Source: Rhodococcus sp. 06-462-5 | GTDB lineage: Bacteria; Actinomycetota; Actinomycetes; Mycobacteriales; Mycobacteriaceae | Assembly: GCF_002258315.1 (NCBI RefSeq) | Contig: NZ_NOYD01000001.1 | Span: forward strand, 248,001 to 312,000 | Length of the DNA stretch: 64,000 bases | Reading direction: 5' to 3' | Shown here: piece after piece, positions 33,999-41,580 of the stretch | Layout: each line of letters begins with the position of its first letter | How positions within the stretch are numbered: position 1 is the first letter of the stretch | Made by a program: the position numbers and the translations under genes | Notes under the pieces: model-generated | Databases searched by the model: none | Seen by the model: only the letters and a program-made list of their open reading frames with translations | What the model was told of the DNA's origin: nothing

Positions 33999-34402
33999 TC
34001 GGACAGAGCGCGATGTCGCGCGTAGGTGTACCGCGCGGTGAACGATGCGAACGCGGCGAGAAGCAGTCCTGTCAGTAGCAGTGTGGTCGGTGGCTCGGCC
34101 CGCGCGATCGAGACAACTGCAAGTGTCAGACCCAGAATGCACACCAGGTCGGTGGCCATCCCACTCGATGCGGCCGACGTCCAGTGAGATTCGATGCTTT
34201 CGCCCGATGTATACGCCGCCTCGGCCGTCGTAGGGGCAACGAAGAGGACCCAGCCCAGCATGGCACCGAACGGAAGAGCGGTGAACCCGAACACCACCGC
34301 CGCGATCCCCGGCGCGACGGGTGAGACCAGCCAGGCCAGTAACGCCGTGGCCGCGGCGGCCGCAAGGCCGACTGCGCCGACCGACAGCCATCTGAGTGTC
34401 AT
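33995..34402 (-). CDS. four-helix membrane protein paired with an XRE regulator
   Basis: The 135-residue protein has four predicted membrane helices (LSVGAVGLAAAAATALLAWL, AAVVFGFTALPFGAMLGWVL, DLVCILGLTLAVVSIAR, LLLTGLLLAAFASFTARY). The function is unknown. The ATG at 34402 has GGAGC upstream. Its promoter region contains palindromes (34422-34442). Confidence 0.75.
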   Translation of the reverse strand: MTLRWLSVGAVGLAAAAATALLAWLVSPVAPGIAAVVFGFTALPFGAMLGWVLFVAPTTAEAAYTSGESIESHWTSAASSGMATDLVCILGLTLAVVSIARAEPPTTLLLTGLLLAAFASFTARYTYARHRALSE

Positions 34403-34421
34403 GTGAGTGCTCCGATCGTAG

Positions 34422-34442
34422 GTATAGCTCGCTATACGTATA
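34422..34442. promoter_or_regulatory. palindromic operator/promoter of the XRE operon
   Basis: GTATAG-CTCG-CTATAC (34422-34437) and the overlapping TATACGTATA (34433-34442) are perfect dyads 20-40 bp before the membrane protein start. They also supply TATA-rich -10-like sequence, fitting autoregulation by the XRE protein. Confidence 0.6.
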
Positions 34443-34575
34443 GGAAACCATACATCAGGCCTCACGCTCGGGGGAGCGAGACGGTGAGAAGACTGTCACC
34501 GATGTGCAGCATCGGTGTAGTCAGTCGAAACGTGCCAGATGGTGAGGTGGTATCACTCAGGAAAGGACCACTGCC

Positions 34576-35739
34576 ATGCCGGATCTCTTCAGCCCGTTCA
34601 CCCTCAAGAGTGTGACGCTTCGAAATCGAATCGCCATGTCGCCGATGACGATGTACCGCGCCGTCGACGGCAAGATGAACGACTTTCATCTGATGTACCT
34701 CGGTGCGCGCGCGGCAGGCGGATTCGGGATGGTGTTCCCGGAACAGGTTGCGATCACGCCGGACGGTCGTACGACTCCTGGCTGCGCCGGGATCTACGAC
34801 GACGACCAGATCGATGGTCATGCACGCGTGACAGCGATGATCAAGGAGATGGGATCGGTCCCGGCCATCCAGCTGGGGCACACCGGACGCAAGGGCAGCG
34901 AAGTCCCACCGTGGCAGGGAGGACACCAGCTTCCGGCGGACCATCCCGACGGCTGGGAATGTGTGGCGCCGTCGGCAATTCCCTACGGCGGCGACCACTC
35001 CTTCCCCGTCCACGAGCTGACCGTGCCCGAGATCAAGGCCATCCACCAGAGCTACGCCGACGCAGCTGTCCGGGCCGCGGAGGCCGGGTACGAATGGCTC
35101 GAAATGCACTATGCCCACGGTTATCTCGGTGCCAGCTTCTTCTCGCCGCTGGCCAACCAGCGCACCGATCAGTACGGCGGCAGCCTGGAGAACCGGGCGC
35201 GGTTCCATCTCGAGGCGCTCGACGCCGTACGGGAGGTGTGGCCCGAGAAGTACCCCCTCACCATGCGCTTGGGCTCGGACGATCACCACCCGGACGGTGT
35301 CCAGTTCGACGAGTCCATGATCGCCATCGGATGGATGAAGGAGCACGGCCTGGACATGGCTGATGTCAGCCTCGGCTTCAACACCGACGACATGGTGGAC
35401 CCGCCGTTCGGGGATATGGGCTTCATGGTCGAGCGCGCGGCACGCGTCAAGCGTGAGCTGGACATGCCGGTAACCTGCAGCTGGAATCTGGGCGTTCCGG
35501 AAAACGCGGACGCCGTCATCCGCGAAGGCAAGATCGATGTCGTGCTGCTCGGGCGCCCGGCACTCGCCAATCCGCACTGGCCGGTCTGGGCCGCGCGTGA
35601 GCTCGGCCACGGGGACCCGTTCTCGCTGGTCCCCGAGGACTGGAGCTGGTGGCTGAAGAATTTCCGCGGACACGACCCGAGCATCGGACTGCCGCCCGCG
35701 AAAGTTCTCGACGACGAGCAGGAGAGGAAGATCGCGTAG
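34576..35739 (+). CDS. old yellow enzyme-like NADH:flavin oxidoreductase
   Basis: The 387-residue TIM-barrel flavoprotein follows the YqjM class: MPDLFSPFTLKSVTLRNRIA, IQLGHTGRKGSEVP, HYAHGYLGASFFSPL with the paired substrate-binding histidines, and NQRTDQYGGSLENR (FMN site). The position of the redox-tuning Cys of YqjM (SPMCMY) is Thr here (SPMTMYRA). Such enzymes reduce activated C=C bonds of enones or nitro compounds using NAD(P)H. GAAAGGACC lies before the ATG. It is monocistronic and downstream of the divergent XRE operon. Confidence 0.92.
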   Translation: MPDLFSPFTLKSVTLRNRIAMSPMTMYRAVDGKMNDFHLMYLGARAAGGFGMVFPEQVAITPDGRTTPGCAGIYDDDQIDGHARVTAMIKEMGSVPAIQLGHTGRKGSEVPPWQGGHQLPADHPDGWECVAPSAIPYGGDHSFPVHELTVPEIKAIHQSYADAAVRAAEAGYEWLEMHYAHGYLGASFFSPLANQRTDQYGGSLENRARFHLEALDAVREVWPEKYPLTMRLGSDDHHPDGVQFDESMIAIGWMKEHGLDMADVSLGFNTDDMVDPPFGDMGFMVERAARVKRELDMPVTCSWNLGVPENADAVIREGKIDVVLLGRPALANPHWPVWAARELGHGDPFSLVPEDWSWWLKNFRGHDPSIGLPPAKVLDDEQERKIA

Positions 35740-35849
35740 CAGAGGGAAGGGCCGGACGGCGATCACGGACCATCCGCGGGCGGTAGGGTTCCAAGGGCTC
35801 GCATCATGAGGAGCCAAGTGGTGTTCTCGTATCGACGCGGAGGTTTGTG

Positions 35850-36791
35850 ATGGCCGGCGGACTCGTAGCCCTGCTCGACGACGTGGCAGCGCTGGCTCGC
35901 CTGGCTGCAGCATCGATCGACGATGTCGGTGCGGCGACCGGCAAAGCAACGGCCAAGGCGGCAGGCGTCGTGATCGACGACGCAGCGGTGACGCCGCAGT
36001 ACGTTCGCGGTCTCGCGGCCGAACGTGAACTGCCCATCATCAAGCGCATCGCAGTGGGTTCGTTGCGGAACAAGCTGCTGATCATTCTGCCGATCGCCCT
36101 GCTGTTGAGTCAGTTCCTACCCTGGCTGCTGACGCCGATTCTCATGCTCGGCGGCTGCTACTTGAGCTACGAGGCAGCACACAAGATCTGGGGTGCGCTG
36201 TTCGGCCACGGAGATCATCACGAGGCTGCCGAGGACGAGCCGCGTGACGAGGATGCCGTTGTCTCCGGAGCGGTGCGCACCGATCTCATTCTGTCGGCCG
36301 AGATCATGGTCATTGCGCTGGACACGATTGCTGCAGAGGGCTTCTGGAGTCGACTGATCATCCTGGCGGTAGTCGCCGTGGTCATCACGATCGTCGTCTA
36401 TGGAGTCGTCGCGCTGATCGTCAAGATGGACGACATCGGTCTGAAACTGGCCGACGGTTCCACCGGGTTCGTCGAGAAGTTCGGCCGAGGCCTGGTCAAG
36501 GCCATGCCGAAGGTCATGTCGGTGCTCTCGGTCGTCGGTACCGCAGCGATGCTGTGGGTCGGTGGACACATCCTGCTCGTCGGAATCGACGAGCTCGGAT
36601 TCCATCCCATCTACGAACTCGTCCACCACGGCGAAGAAGCAGTGCGAGGAGTCGCCGGCATCGGCGGAGTGCTGGCGTGGATCGTGAACACCCTCGCGTC
36701 GGCGGTCATCGGCGCGATCGTCGGTGGCATCATCGTGGTTGCGCAGCTGGGGATCTCGAAGACGCTCGCCAAGCGGGCTGCCGCGAAGTAG
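35850..36791 (+). CDS. DUF808 family membrane protein
   Basis: The 313-residue protein begins MAGGLVALLDDVAALARLAA, with AAGVVIDDAAVTPQYVRGL and RELPIIKRIAVGSLRNKL, which together are the DUF808 (YedI-like) signature. Four to five membrane helices follow (ILPIALLLSQFLPWLLTPIL, LIILAVVAVVITIVVYGVVA, MSVLSVVGTAAMLWVGGHIL and a last one near the C-terminus). The function is unknown. The ATG at 35850 has CGGAGG six bases upstream; a GTG at 35847 is equally open. Confidence 0.92.
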   Translation: MAGGLVALLDDVAALARLAAASIDDVGAATGKATAKAAGVVIDDAAVTPQYVRGLAAERELPIIKRIAVGSLRNKLLIILPIALLLSQFLPWLLTPILMLGGCYLSYEAAHKIWGALFGHGDHHEAAEDEPRDEDAVVSGAVRTDLILSAEIMVIALDTIAAEGFWSRLIILAVVAVVITIVVYGVVALIVKMDDIGLKLADGSTGFVEKFGRGLVKAMPKVMSVLSVVGTAAMLWVGGHILLVGIDELGFHPIYELVHHGEEAVRGVAGIGGVLAWIVNTLASAVIGAIVGGIIVVAQLGISKTLAKRAAAK

Positions 36792-36803
36792 TGGCGGCTT
36801 TCG

Positions 36804-37016
36804 TCACCGACGAGCCAGCTCGAGTACCCGTCGCTCGGACATCGAGACATCGGCGAGTGATGCCGTCAATTCGTCCCACGCCCTCTGAACGCGGAGTTCA
36901 TCTCGGCGTAGACGACGTTGTGCCGCAGCGAGTCTGCGGCGATCAGCCTGCAGTAAGCGCTGCTGCCGATCGTGCCGGGCGATGAACAGGTACGTATGCG
37001 GATCGAACGGATACAT
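36804..37016 (-). CDS. small basic helical protein downstream of an ArsR gene
   Basis: I do not recognise it. The 70-residue protein starts MYPFDPHTYLFIARHD and continues as one Arg/Gln/Leu-rich amphipathic helix (RQQRLLQADRRRLAAAQRRL). AGGAG precedes the ATG, and it lies 8 bp after the ArsR-type gene, so the two form an operon. It might act as a partner or membrane-peripheral helix. Confidence 0.65.
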   Translation of the reverse strand: MYPFDPHTYLFIARHDRQQRLLQADRRRLAAAQRRLRRDELRVQRAWDELTASLADVSMSERRVLELARR

Positions 37017-37024
37017 GCCAACTC

Positions 37025-37612
37025 CTATGGTGTAGTGGGGAATCCGTGCATCAGAACCATGATGTGTTCGCGGTCCCCGGAGCTCGCGTTCTCGCCGTGC
37101 CGACGCCATTTGTCGAGGACGACCCGCAATTCGGCATCGAGCTCGGCAGTCTCGTTCGCTGTCAGTCGCAAGACGTTGTCGGTGCTGAACGCTGCCGATA
37201 CCCATTCGGGCCCCCAGGACTCGGACGTCCGATCGAAGTCACGCAGCCGAGACCATTGATGCGCCAGCCAGGAGTCCTTGGACGCCTTGGCGACCGACAG
37301 GGACTCCGGCGAGTCGGCGAAGTCGTTCTCGGACCAGCTGAACCCGTTCTCGTTGGCCTCCGACCACCAACGTTGACGTTTGTCCGATCCGTTCTCGACC
37401 TCCTTGACGAACCCGTGCTCGGCGAGTTTGCGCAGGTGGTAGCTCACCGACGCGGGTGACTCGTCCACCAGATCGCCGAGCTGGGTCGCCGTCATCGACT
37501 TGTTCGCTCGCAATGCGTAGAGCAGGCGCAGTCGAATGGGATGTGTGAGCGCCTTGAGCTCGGACATGTCCGTCAGCTTCCGGGGCGTCCTGTCGGGAGG
37601 CGGTGGGGTCAT
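37025..37612 (-). CDS. ArsR-type winged-helix regulator
   Basis: The 195-residue protein has a winged HTH of the HTH_20/ArsR type (LKALTHPIRLRLLYALRANK, TATQLGDLVDESPASVSYHL, KLAEHGFVKEV) and a C-terminal effector region with several Trp residues. There is no obvious Cys metal site. It is divergent from nothing nearby but has a 9-bp inverted repeat directly upstream (37627-37658), so it is probably autoregulated. Confidence 0.9.
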   Translation of the reverse strand: MTPPPPDRTPRKLTDMSELKALTHPIRLRLLYALRANKSMTATQLGDLVDESPASVSYHLRKLAEHGFVKEVENGSDKRQRWWSEANENGFSWSENDFADSPESLSVAKASKDSWLAHQWSRLRDFDRTSESWGPEWVSAAFSTDNVLRLTANETAELDAELRVVLDKWRRHGENASSGDREHIMVLMHGFPTTP

Positions 37613-37626
37613 GCCACAACCATAAC

Positions 37627-37658
37627 CCGAAAGAAATATTTCGCAATAGTTCTTTCGG
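37627..37658. promoter_or_regulatory. ArsR operator candidate
   Basis: CCGAAAGAA (37627-37635) and TTCTTTCGG (37650-37658) form a perfect 9-bp dyad with a 14-bp AT-rich spacer, 15-46 bp upstream of the ArsR-type start. Confidence 0.65.
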
Positions 37659-37673
37659 ATCTTCGAGGGGTGT

Positions 37674-38063
37674 TCAGTCCCTCCAGTCGACCGCGAAGTC
37701 GAGCCAGGAGTCGGTCGTCGCCTGGTCGGGTAGCACCACGATCAGCAACGCTCCGAGGCCAACCACGATCGGAGCGGGCAGGATCCACCACGACCATCGT
37801 CGATCCTGGCCGACGACGTGGAGAACGCGAATGGCCCAGAGCAGCCCCACGGTCAGCAGCACCACGACCGCTACCGCACCGACGAGCAGCGGATCCAGCC
37901 ACGCGAAGTCACCGCGGGGAGACGGCCATCGATTCATGGACATGCATACCAGCGCGAAGACGGCGATCGTCGTGAACGCGAGGAGGATCGGACCGGGCGG
38001 CTTCGCAGCCTGTCGAGGCGCATTGGCTGCCTCGATCAGGCGGTCGATCAGGCGGTTGAGCAC
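37674..38063 (-). CDS. three-helix membrane protein, function unknown
   Basis: The 129-residue protein has an amphipathic N-terminus and three predicted membrane segments (GPILLAFTTIAVFALVCMSM, PLLVGAVAVVVLLTVGLLWA, WWILPAPIVVGLGALLIVVL). No family is recognised. It follows the VOC gene by 13 bp on the same strand. Confidence 0.65.
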   Translation of the reverse strand: MLNRLIDRLIEAANAPRQAAKPPGPILLAFTTIAVFALVCMSMNRWPSPRGDFAWLDPLLVGAVAVVVLLTVGLLWAIRVLHVVGQDRRWSWWILPAPIVVGLGALLIVVLPDQATTDSWLDFAVDWRD

Positions 38064-38076
38064 GGATTCGACGGTA

Positions 38077-38448
38077 CTAGCTGCTGTGCACGGTGACGGC
38101 GTATCCGTCCGGGTCTTGCAGGACGAAGGTCTTTCCGAAGGGGCCGTCGAAGGGTGCGGTCTGGATGGGCACGTCGGCGGCGACCAGTGATTCGTGGAGC
38201 GCCTCGGCGTCGTCGCAGGAGAGCCACAGCGCGACTCCGAGTCCTGCCTGACCGCTGTCGAGATCGGTTCCGGGGGCGGGATTTCGGACAGCGAAAGGGA
38301 TGGGCGAGGTTGTGAACACCACTGCTCCGGGTGGTGCCTGGGGTGCGCGGACGAGGCCGAGCCGGCTCTCGTAGAAGTCTGCGCTGGCGGCGAGGTCGCG
38401 TACTTGCAAGGAGAGGAAGCTCGGTCCGGAAACGGTAGCGGTGGTCAT
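38077..38448 (-). CDS. VOC family protein under MarR control
   Basis: The 123-residue glyoxalase/bleomycin-resistance-like protein has two VOC repeats (FLSLQVRDLAASADFYESRL; FGKTFVLQDPDGYAVTVHS). Its substrate is unknown. It is divergent from a MarR gene across a 61-bp region with two repressor-like palindromes, so it is the probable regulated gene. Confidence 0.9.
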   Translation of the reverse strand: MTTATVSGPSFLSLQVRDLAASADFYESRLGLVRAPQAPPGAVVFTTSPIPFAVRNPAPGTDLDSGQAGLGVALWLSCDDAEALHESLVAADVPIQTAPFDGPFGKTFVLQDPDGYAVTVHSS

Positions 38449-38467
38449 GTCGGTCCTTTCGTGGGGT

Positions 38468-38510
38468 TGTCAATGTCTTGACGAGAGAAATGTATGTCAA
38501 GATATTGACA
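38468..38510. promoter_or_regulatory. two tandem MarR operators
   Basis: TGTCAA-TGTC-TTGACg (38468-38483) and TGTCAA-GATA-TTGACA (38495-38510) are two copies of the dyad TGTCAA-N4-TTGACA, 27 bp apart centre to centre. The second ends on the A of the MarR start codon, so binding would block initiation of the regulator. Confidence 0.75.
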
Positions 38511-38944
38511 TGAGTCAAGTGGACGTCGACACCTCCATCGGTCTGGCCCTCAAGCGAGCCACGTCAGCGCTGCGTTCGGCGATGGACGATGCTCTACGCG
38601 AACTCGACATCACCGTCTCGCAGTACTCAAGCCTCGAACACCTCGCGCACACGCCTGGCCTGTCCAACGCCGAACTCGCTCGCGCAGTGTTCGTCAGCAG
38701 GCAGGCAACCCATCAGCTGCTGGCCGGGCTCACGCGAGACGGTTTGGTGGAGATCGAGGGCACCGGCCGCGACCAACGTCTGTACGTAACGGTTACGGGC
38801 AGAGAGCGATTGCGGCAAGCGTCGGCCGCTGTCGCCGCCGTGGAGAACGCCATGATTGCGTCAATGTCGACAGGCGAGCGAGAAGTGCTGCACCGCAATC
38901 TTGTTGCGTGCGCCGAGGCGCTGGACGGGCACCCCCACTCGTGA
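38510..38944 (+). CDS. MarR family transcriptional regulator
   Basis: The 144-residue winged-helix protein has the MarR layout: LKRATSALRSAMDDALRELD, then ITVSQYSSLEHLAHTPGLSN, recognition helix SRQATHQLLAGLTRDGLVE and the wing RDQRLYVTVTGRE. No redox-sensing Cys is in the DNA-binding domain. The ATG at 38510 has no clear Shine-Dalgarno sequence and sits against an operator, suggesting a leaderless message. Confidence 0.92.
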   Translation: MSQVDVDTSIGLALKRATSALRSAMDDALRELDITVSQYSSLEHLAHTPGLSNAELARAVFVSRQATHQLLAGLTRDGLVEIEGTGRDQRLYVTVTGRERLRQASAAVAAVENAMIASMSTGEREVLHRNLVACAEALDGHPHS

Positions 38945-38946
38945 CC

Positions 38947-39756
38947 TCACTCGATCGAGTCGAGGAACTCCAGTATCGCCGCATTGAATTCGTTCGGCCG
39001 GTCCATGTTCGCGGCGTGACCGCACTTGTCCAGCACTGTCGATCGACCGTGCGGATTGCCTGCGACGCTGTCGAAAGCGTGTGTGGCAGGCCAGAACTGG
39101 CTCTCGCGTCCGGCGACCATCAGGTACGGCTTGTCGGTGTCCGCGATGGTCGAGCGCCAGTCCTGTGCAGCATGATCGGCGAGTAGAGCCTTCATCGGTG
39201 GGGTGTCGGGCGACGCAATCTTCGGCATCGCGCGTAGTGCGAGCACGAGCCTCAGCAGCGACGGCACCGACTTCCACTGCGGCCGGCCGTGGCCGGTATC
39301 GGGTATTCCGTTGTCGAAGAACGTCGTTCGATTGTCCTCGGTGAGTCCGTAGAAGCCGTTCTTCCAGTCTGCGGTGTTCACCATCTTCGGCGTCTGATCC
39401 ACCGACACGATGGCGCGAACGCGGTCGGTGCCGAACTGCGACACGTACGACCAGACGGTGCTCGCTCCCATCGAGCCGCCGATCAGTACGGCCTCGTCGA
39501 CGCTCACCGCCGACAGGAAGTTCGCCACATCGCGTCCGTGCCGCTCCATGGTCGCGCCGTGTGTCGGCGCCTCCGAGGCACCGTGTCCTCGTCGATCGAG
39601 CGCCAGAACGCGATATCCATTCGCCACCAACGCCTTCTGCTGCAGCGCCCAGGTGGTCGCGGGCGCGCAGAAACCGGCGATCAGCACCACGGCCGGGCCC
39701 GTGCCCTCGTCGAGATAGTTCAGGGTGACTGCGTCGTCGGTGATGACGGTCGGCAT
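38947..39756 (-). CDS. alpha/beta hydrolase
   Basis: The 269-residue protein has the nucleophile elbow GGSMGAS (Ser about residue 95), the oxyanion region AGFCAPATTW and a catalytic His in DKCGHAANMDRP. It resembles haloperoxidase/ester-hydrolase members with an FxxGFC-type loop. The substrate is unknown. It is the last gene of a MarR-pirin-hydrolase operon (13 bp after the pirin), which suggests a role in processing aromatic or electrophilic compounds. Confidence 0.9.
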   Translation of the reverse strand: MPTVITDDAVTLNYLDEGTGPAVVLIAGFCAPATTWALQQKALVANGYRVLALDRRGHGASEAPTHGATMERHGRDVANFLSAVSVDEAVLIGGSMGASTVWSYVSQFGTDRVRAIVSVDQTPKMVNTADWKNGFYGLTEDNRTTFFDNGIPDTGHGRPQWKSVPSLLRLVLALRAMPKIASPDTPPMKALLADHAAQDWRSTIADTDKPYLMVAGRESQFWPATHAFDSVAGNPHGRSTVLDKCGHAANMDRPNEFNAAILEFLDSIE

Positions 39757-39769
39757 GGACGAAACTCCC

Positions 39770-40492
39770 TCAGGCGAACTCGGCGTGCATTTCCCAGATC
39801 ATGATCTCGCTCGCAGTCGATGCTGTCACACGGTGTCCGCCGGTACCGGTCAGCCGTACCGCGTCCCCCTGGGCGAGATCGCCGATGTCCTCGAACACCG
39901 CCGAACCGTCGGCGACGAAGATGTGACCGAACGGCGCGTCGGGGACGACGATCGACTGTCCGGGCCGGAGTCGCGCAACATGCAGTGCAGCAAAGCGATT
40001 GCCGATGCGTACGCCGGTCCTACCCGGCATTCCCGATGCGACGCAGACGAGCTCGCCGGATGCCAGCTCGTCCCGCACGTCGAACTCGTCGTACGACGGT
40101 GCCCGTCCGTCGGCATCCGGTGGAATCCACATCTGCACGACGCGTAGCTTGTCGCGGCTGGTCAGGCTCGACGCGTTGCGTTCGGTGTGGCGGATACCGG
40201 TCCCTGCGCTCATGCGTTGAATCAGCCCGGGGCGGATCAGCCCGCTGTGGCCCTCGGAATCCGTGTGTTCGAGCGTGCCCTCGAGTACCCAGGTGAGGAT
40301 CTCCATGTTCCGGTGCTCGTGCGAGTCGAATCCTTCACCGGGAAAGACGGTGTCCTCGTTGTGCACCATCAGCAGCCCGTGCGCGTTCGCCGCCAGGTCG
40401 TAGTTTCCGGTCGCGGGGAAAGACTGCTTGGAATCGAGCCATTCGTTCCACCAGTGATGCCGTTGATCACCGGGAATGTGTACGAGTGTCAT
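39770..40492 (-). CDS. pirin family protein (first copy)
   Basis: The 240-residue bicupin has the pirin N-domain: HHWWNEWLDSKQSF, then GEGFDSHEHRNMEILTWVLE with the metal-binding HxH...E, and RMSAGTGIRHTE. YhhW-type pirins bind Fe or other metals, and some have quercetinase activity. Its ATG overlaps the MarR stop (ATGA). A second pirin lies in the divergent arm at 41581-42363. Confidence 0.93.
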   Translation of the reverse strand: MTLVHIPGDQRHHWWNEWLDSKQSFPATGNYDLAANAHGLLMVHNEDTVFPGEGFDSHEHRNMEILTWVLEGTLEHTDSEGHSGLIRPGLIQRMSAGTGIRHTERNASSLTSRDKLRVVQMWIPPDADGRAPSYDEFDVRDELASGELVCVASGMPGRTGVRIGNRFAALHVARLRPGQSIVVPDAPFGHIFVADGSAVFEDIGDLAQGDAVRLTGTGGHRVTASTASEIMIWEMHAEFA

Positions 40493-40941
40493 GACGCGTG
40501 GTTCCGCATGGCCGAGAAGGTGCGGGTGAGGGCCGCGAGATCTTTCGGGTCGACCAGGTCGAACATGTTCCTCCGTACCGCCTCGACGTGCCCTGGACTG
40601 GCCTCGGCGAGGGTGTCGAGGCCGGCGTCGGTGAGTTCGGCGGACATGCCTCGCTTGTCGTCGTCGCATTTGACGCGCCGGACCCAACCGCAGTCGACCA
40701 AACGGCTGATGGCCCTGGTGACACCGCTGCGCGTGGTGGTGACGGCGTCGGCGAGTTCGCTCATGCGGCGTCGGCGATCGGGGGCTTCGGAGAGAACCAC
40801 CAGCAGCTCGAAGTCGGTGAACGAGATCCCGGAGTCGCGCGTGAGCTGATTGTCGAGATCGCGAAGCAGCAGCCGCGTCGCGTCGAGGTATGCGCGCCAG
40901 GCCAGCTGTTCATCCTGACTGAGCCACCGTGGGGAATCCAT
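40489..40941 (-). CDS. MarR family regulator of the pirin locus
   Basis: The 150-residue winged-helix repressor has EQLAWRAYLDATRLLLRDLD, FTDFELLVVLSEAPD, TTTRSGVTRAISRLVDCGWV and the wing VKCDDDKRGMSAELTD. Cys 84 in the recognition-helix end (VDCGWV) and Cys 92 in the wing could sense electrophiles or oxidants. It begins a MarR-pirin-hydrolase operon and is divergent from a VOC-pirin operon. Two identical-arm palindromes lie between. Confidence 0.92.
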   Translation of the reverse strand: MDSPRWLSQDEQLAWRAYLDATRLLLRDLDNQLTRDSGISFTDFELLVVLSEAPDRRRRMSELADAVTTTRSGVTRAISRLVDCGWVRRVKCDDDKRGMSAELTDAGLDTLAEASPGHVEAVRRNMFDLVDPKDLAALTRTFSAMRNHAS

Positions 40942-40949
40942 GACCTCAT

Positions 40950-40971
40950 AGTAGTTGACAACGCAACTACT
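40950..40971. promoter_or_regulatory. MarR operator 1
   Basis: AGTAGTTG-ACAACG-CAACTACT is a perfect 8-6-8 dyad, 9 bp upstream of the MarR start, well placed to repress the leftward operon. Confidence 0.8.
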
Positions 40972-40986
40972 GGGTGTACTGTTCCT

Positions 40987-41008
40987 AGTAGTTGACGAAG
41001 CAACTACT
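40987..41008. promoter_or_regulatory. MarR operator 2
   Basis: AGTAGTTG-ACGAAG-CAACTACT repeats operator 1 with the same arms, 37 bp away centre to centre and 19 bp before the VOC start. It should control the rightward operon. Confidence 0.8.
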
Positions 41009-41027
41009 TGACCCGGAGGGTGGAGCG

Positions 41028-41546
41028 ATGACCAACGAATTGACTGCCGACGAGACTCGACGCGCGCAGGAACACGAAGAGCAGCGGGACCGTATCCGTG
41101 CCCAGCACCTGAAGCCCGCAGGCGACCGGCCCGCATCCTCGGCCCGCGGCCTCCACCACACCGCGTTGGTCAGCAGTGACGTAGAAGCAACGGTCCGCTT
41201 CTATCAGGATCTGCTCGAGTTTCCGCTCACCGAGCTCATCGAGAACCGTGACTACCCGGGCTCTTCGCACTTCTTCTTCGATATCGGTAACAGCAACCTG
41301 TTGGCATTCTTCGACTTTCCCGGACTCGACGTCGGACCGTATGCCGAGGTGCTCGGCGGCCTCCATCATGTTGCGATCAGCGTCGAGCCCACCAGGTGGG
41401 AACACCTGCGTACCAAGCTGATCGACGCCGGAGTCGAGCTGATCGAGCACAGCGAGGTCTCGCTGTACTTCCGTGACCCCGACGGTGCCCGCCTCGAACT
41501 GATCGCCGATCCACTCGGTGAGATGTACGGCTCGCACGTCCTTTGA
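41028..41546 (+). CDS. VOC family dioxygenase-like protein
   Basis: The 172-residue protein has a charged N-terminal extension and a two-repeat VOC fold with candidate metal ligands: RGLHHTALVSSDVEATVRFY, then GLHHVAISVEPTRWEHL and a terminal DPDGARLELIADP carrying the metal-ligand Glu. It looks like a ring-cleavage dioxygenase or glyoxalase-like enzyme. The ATG at 41028 has GGAGG upstream. It is followed 34 bp later by a pirin gene. Confidence 0.9.
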   Translation: MTNELTADETRRAQEHEEQRDRIRAQHLKPAGDRPASSARGLHHTALVSSDVEATVRFYQDLLEFPLTELIENRDYPGSSHFFFDIGNSNLLAFFDFPGLDVGPYAEVLGGLHHVAISVEPTRWEHLRTKLIDAGVELIEHSEVSLYFRDPDGARLELIADPLGEMYGSHVL

Positions 41547-41580
41547 GAATCCATACACTTCACGATTCGAGGCACTCGAT

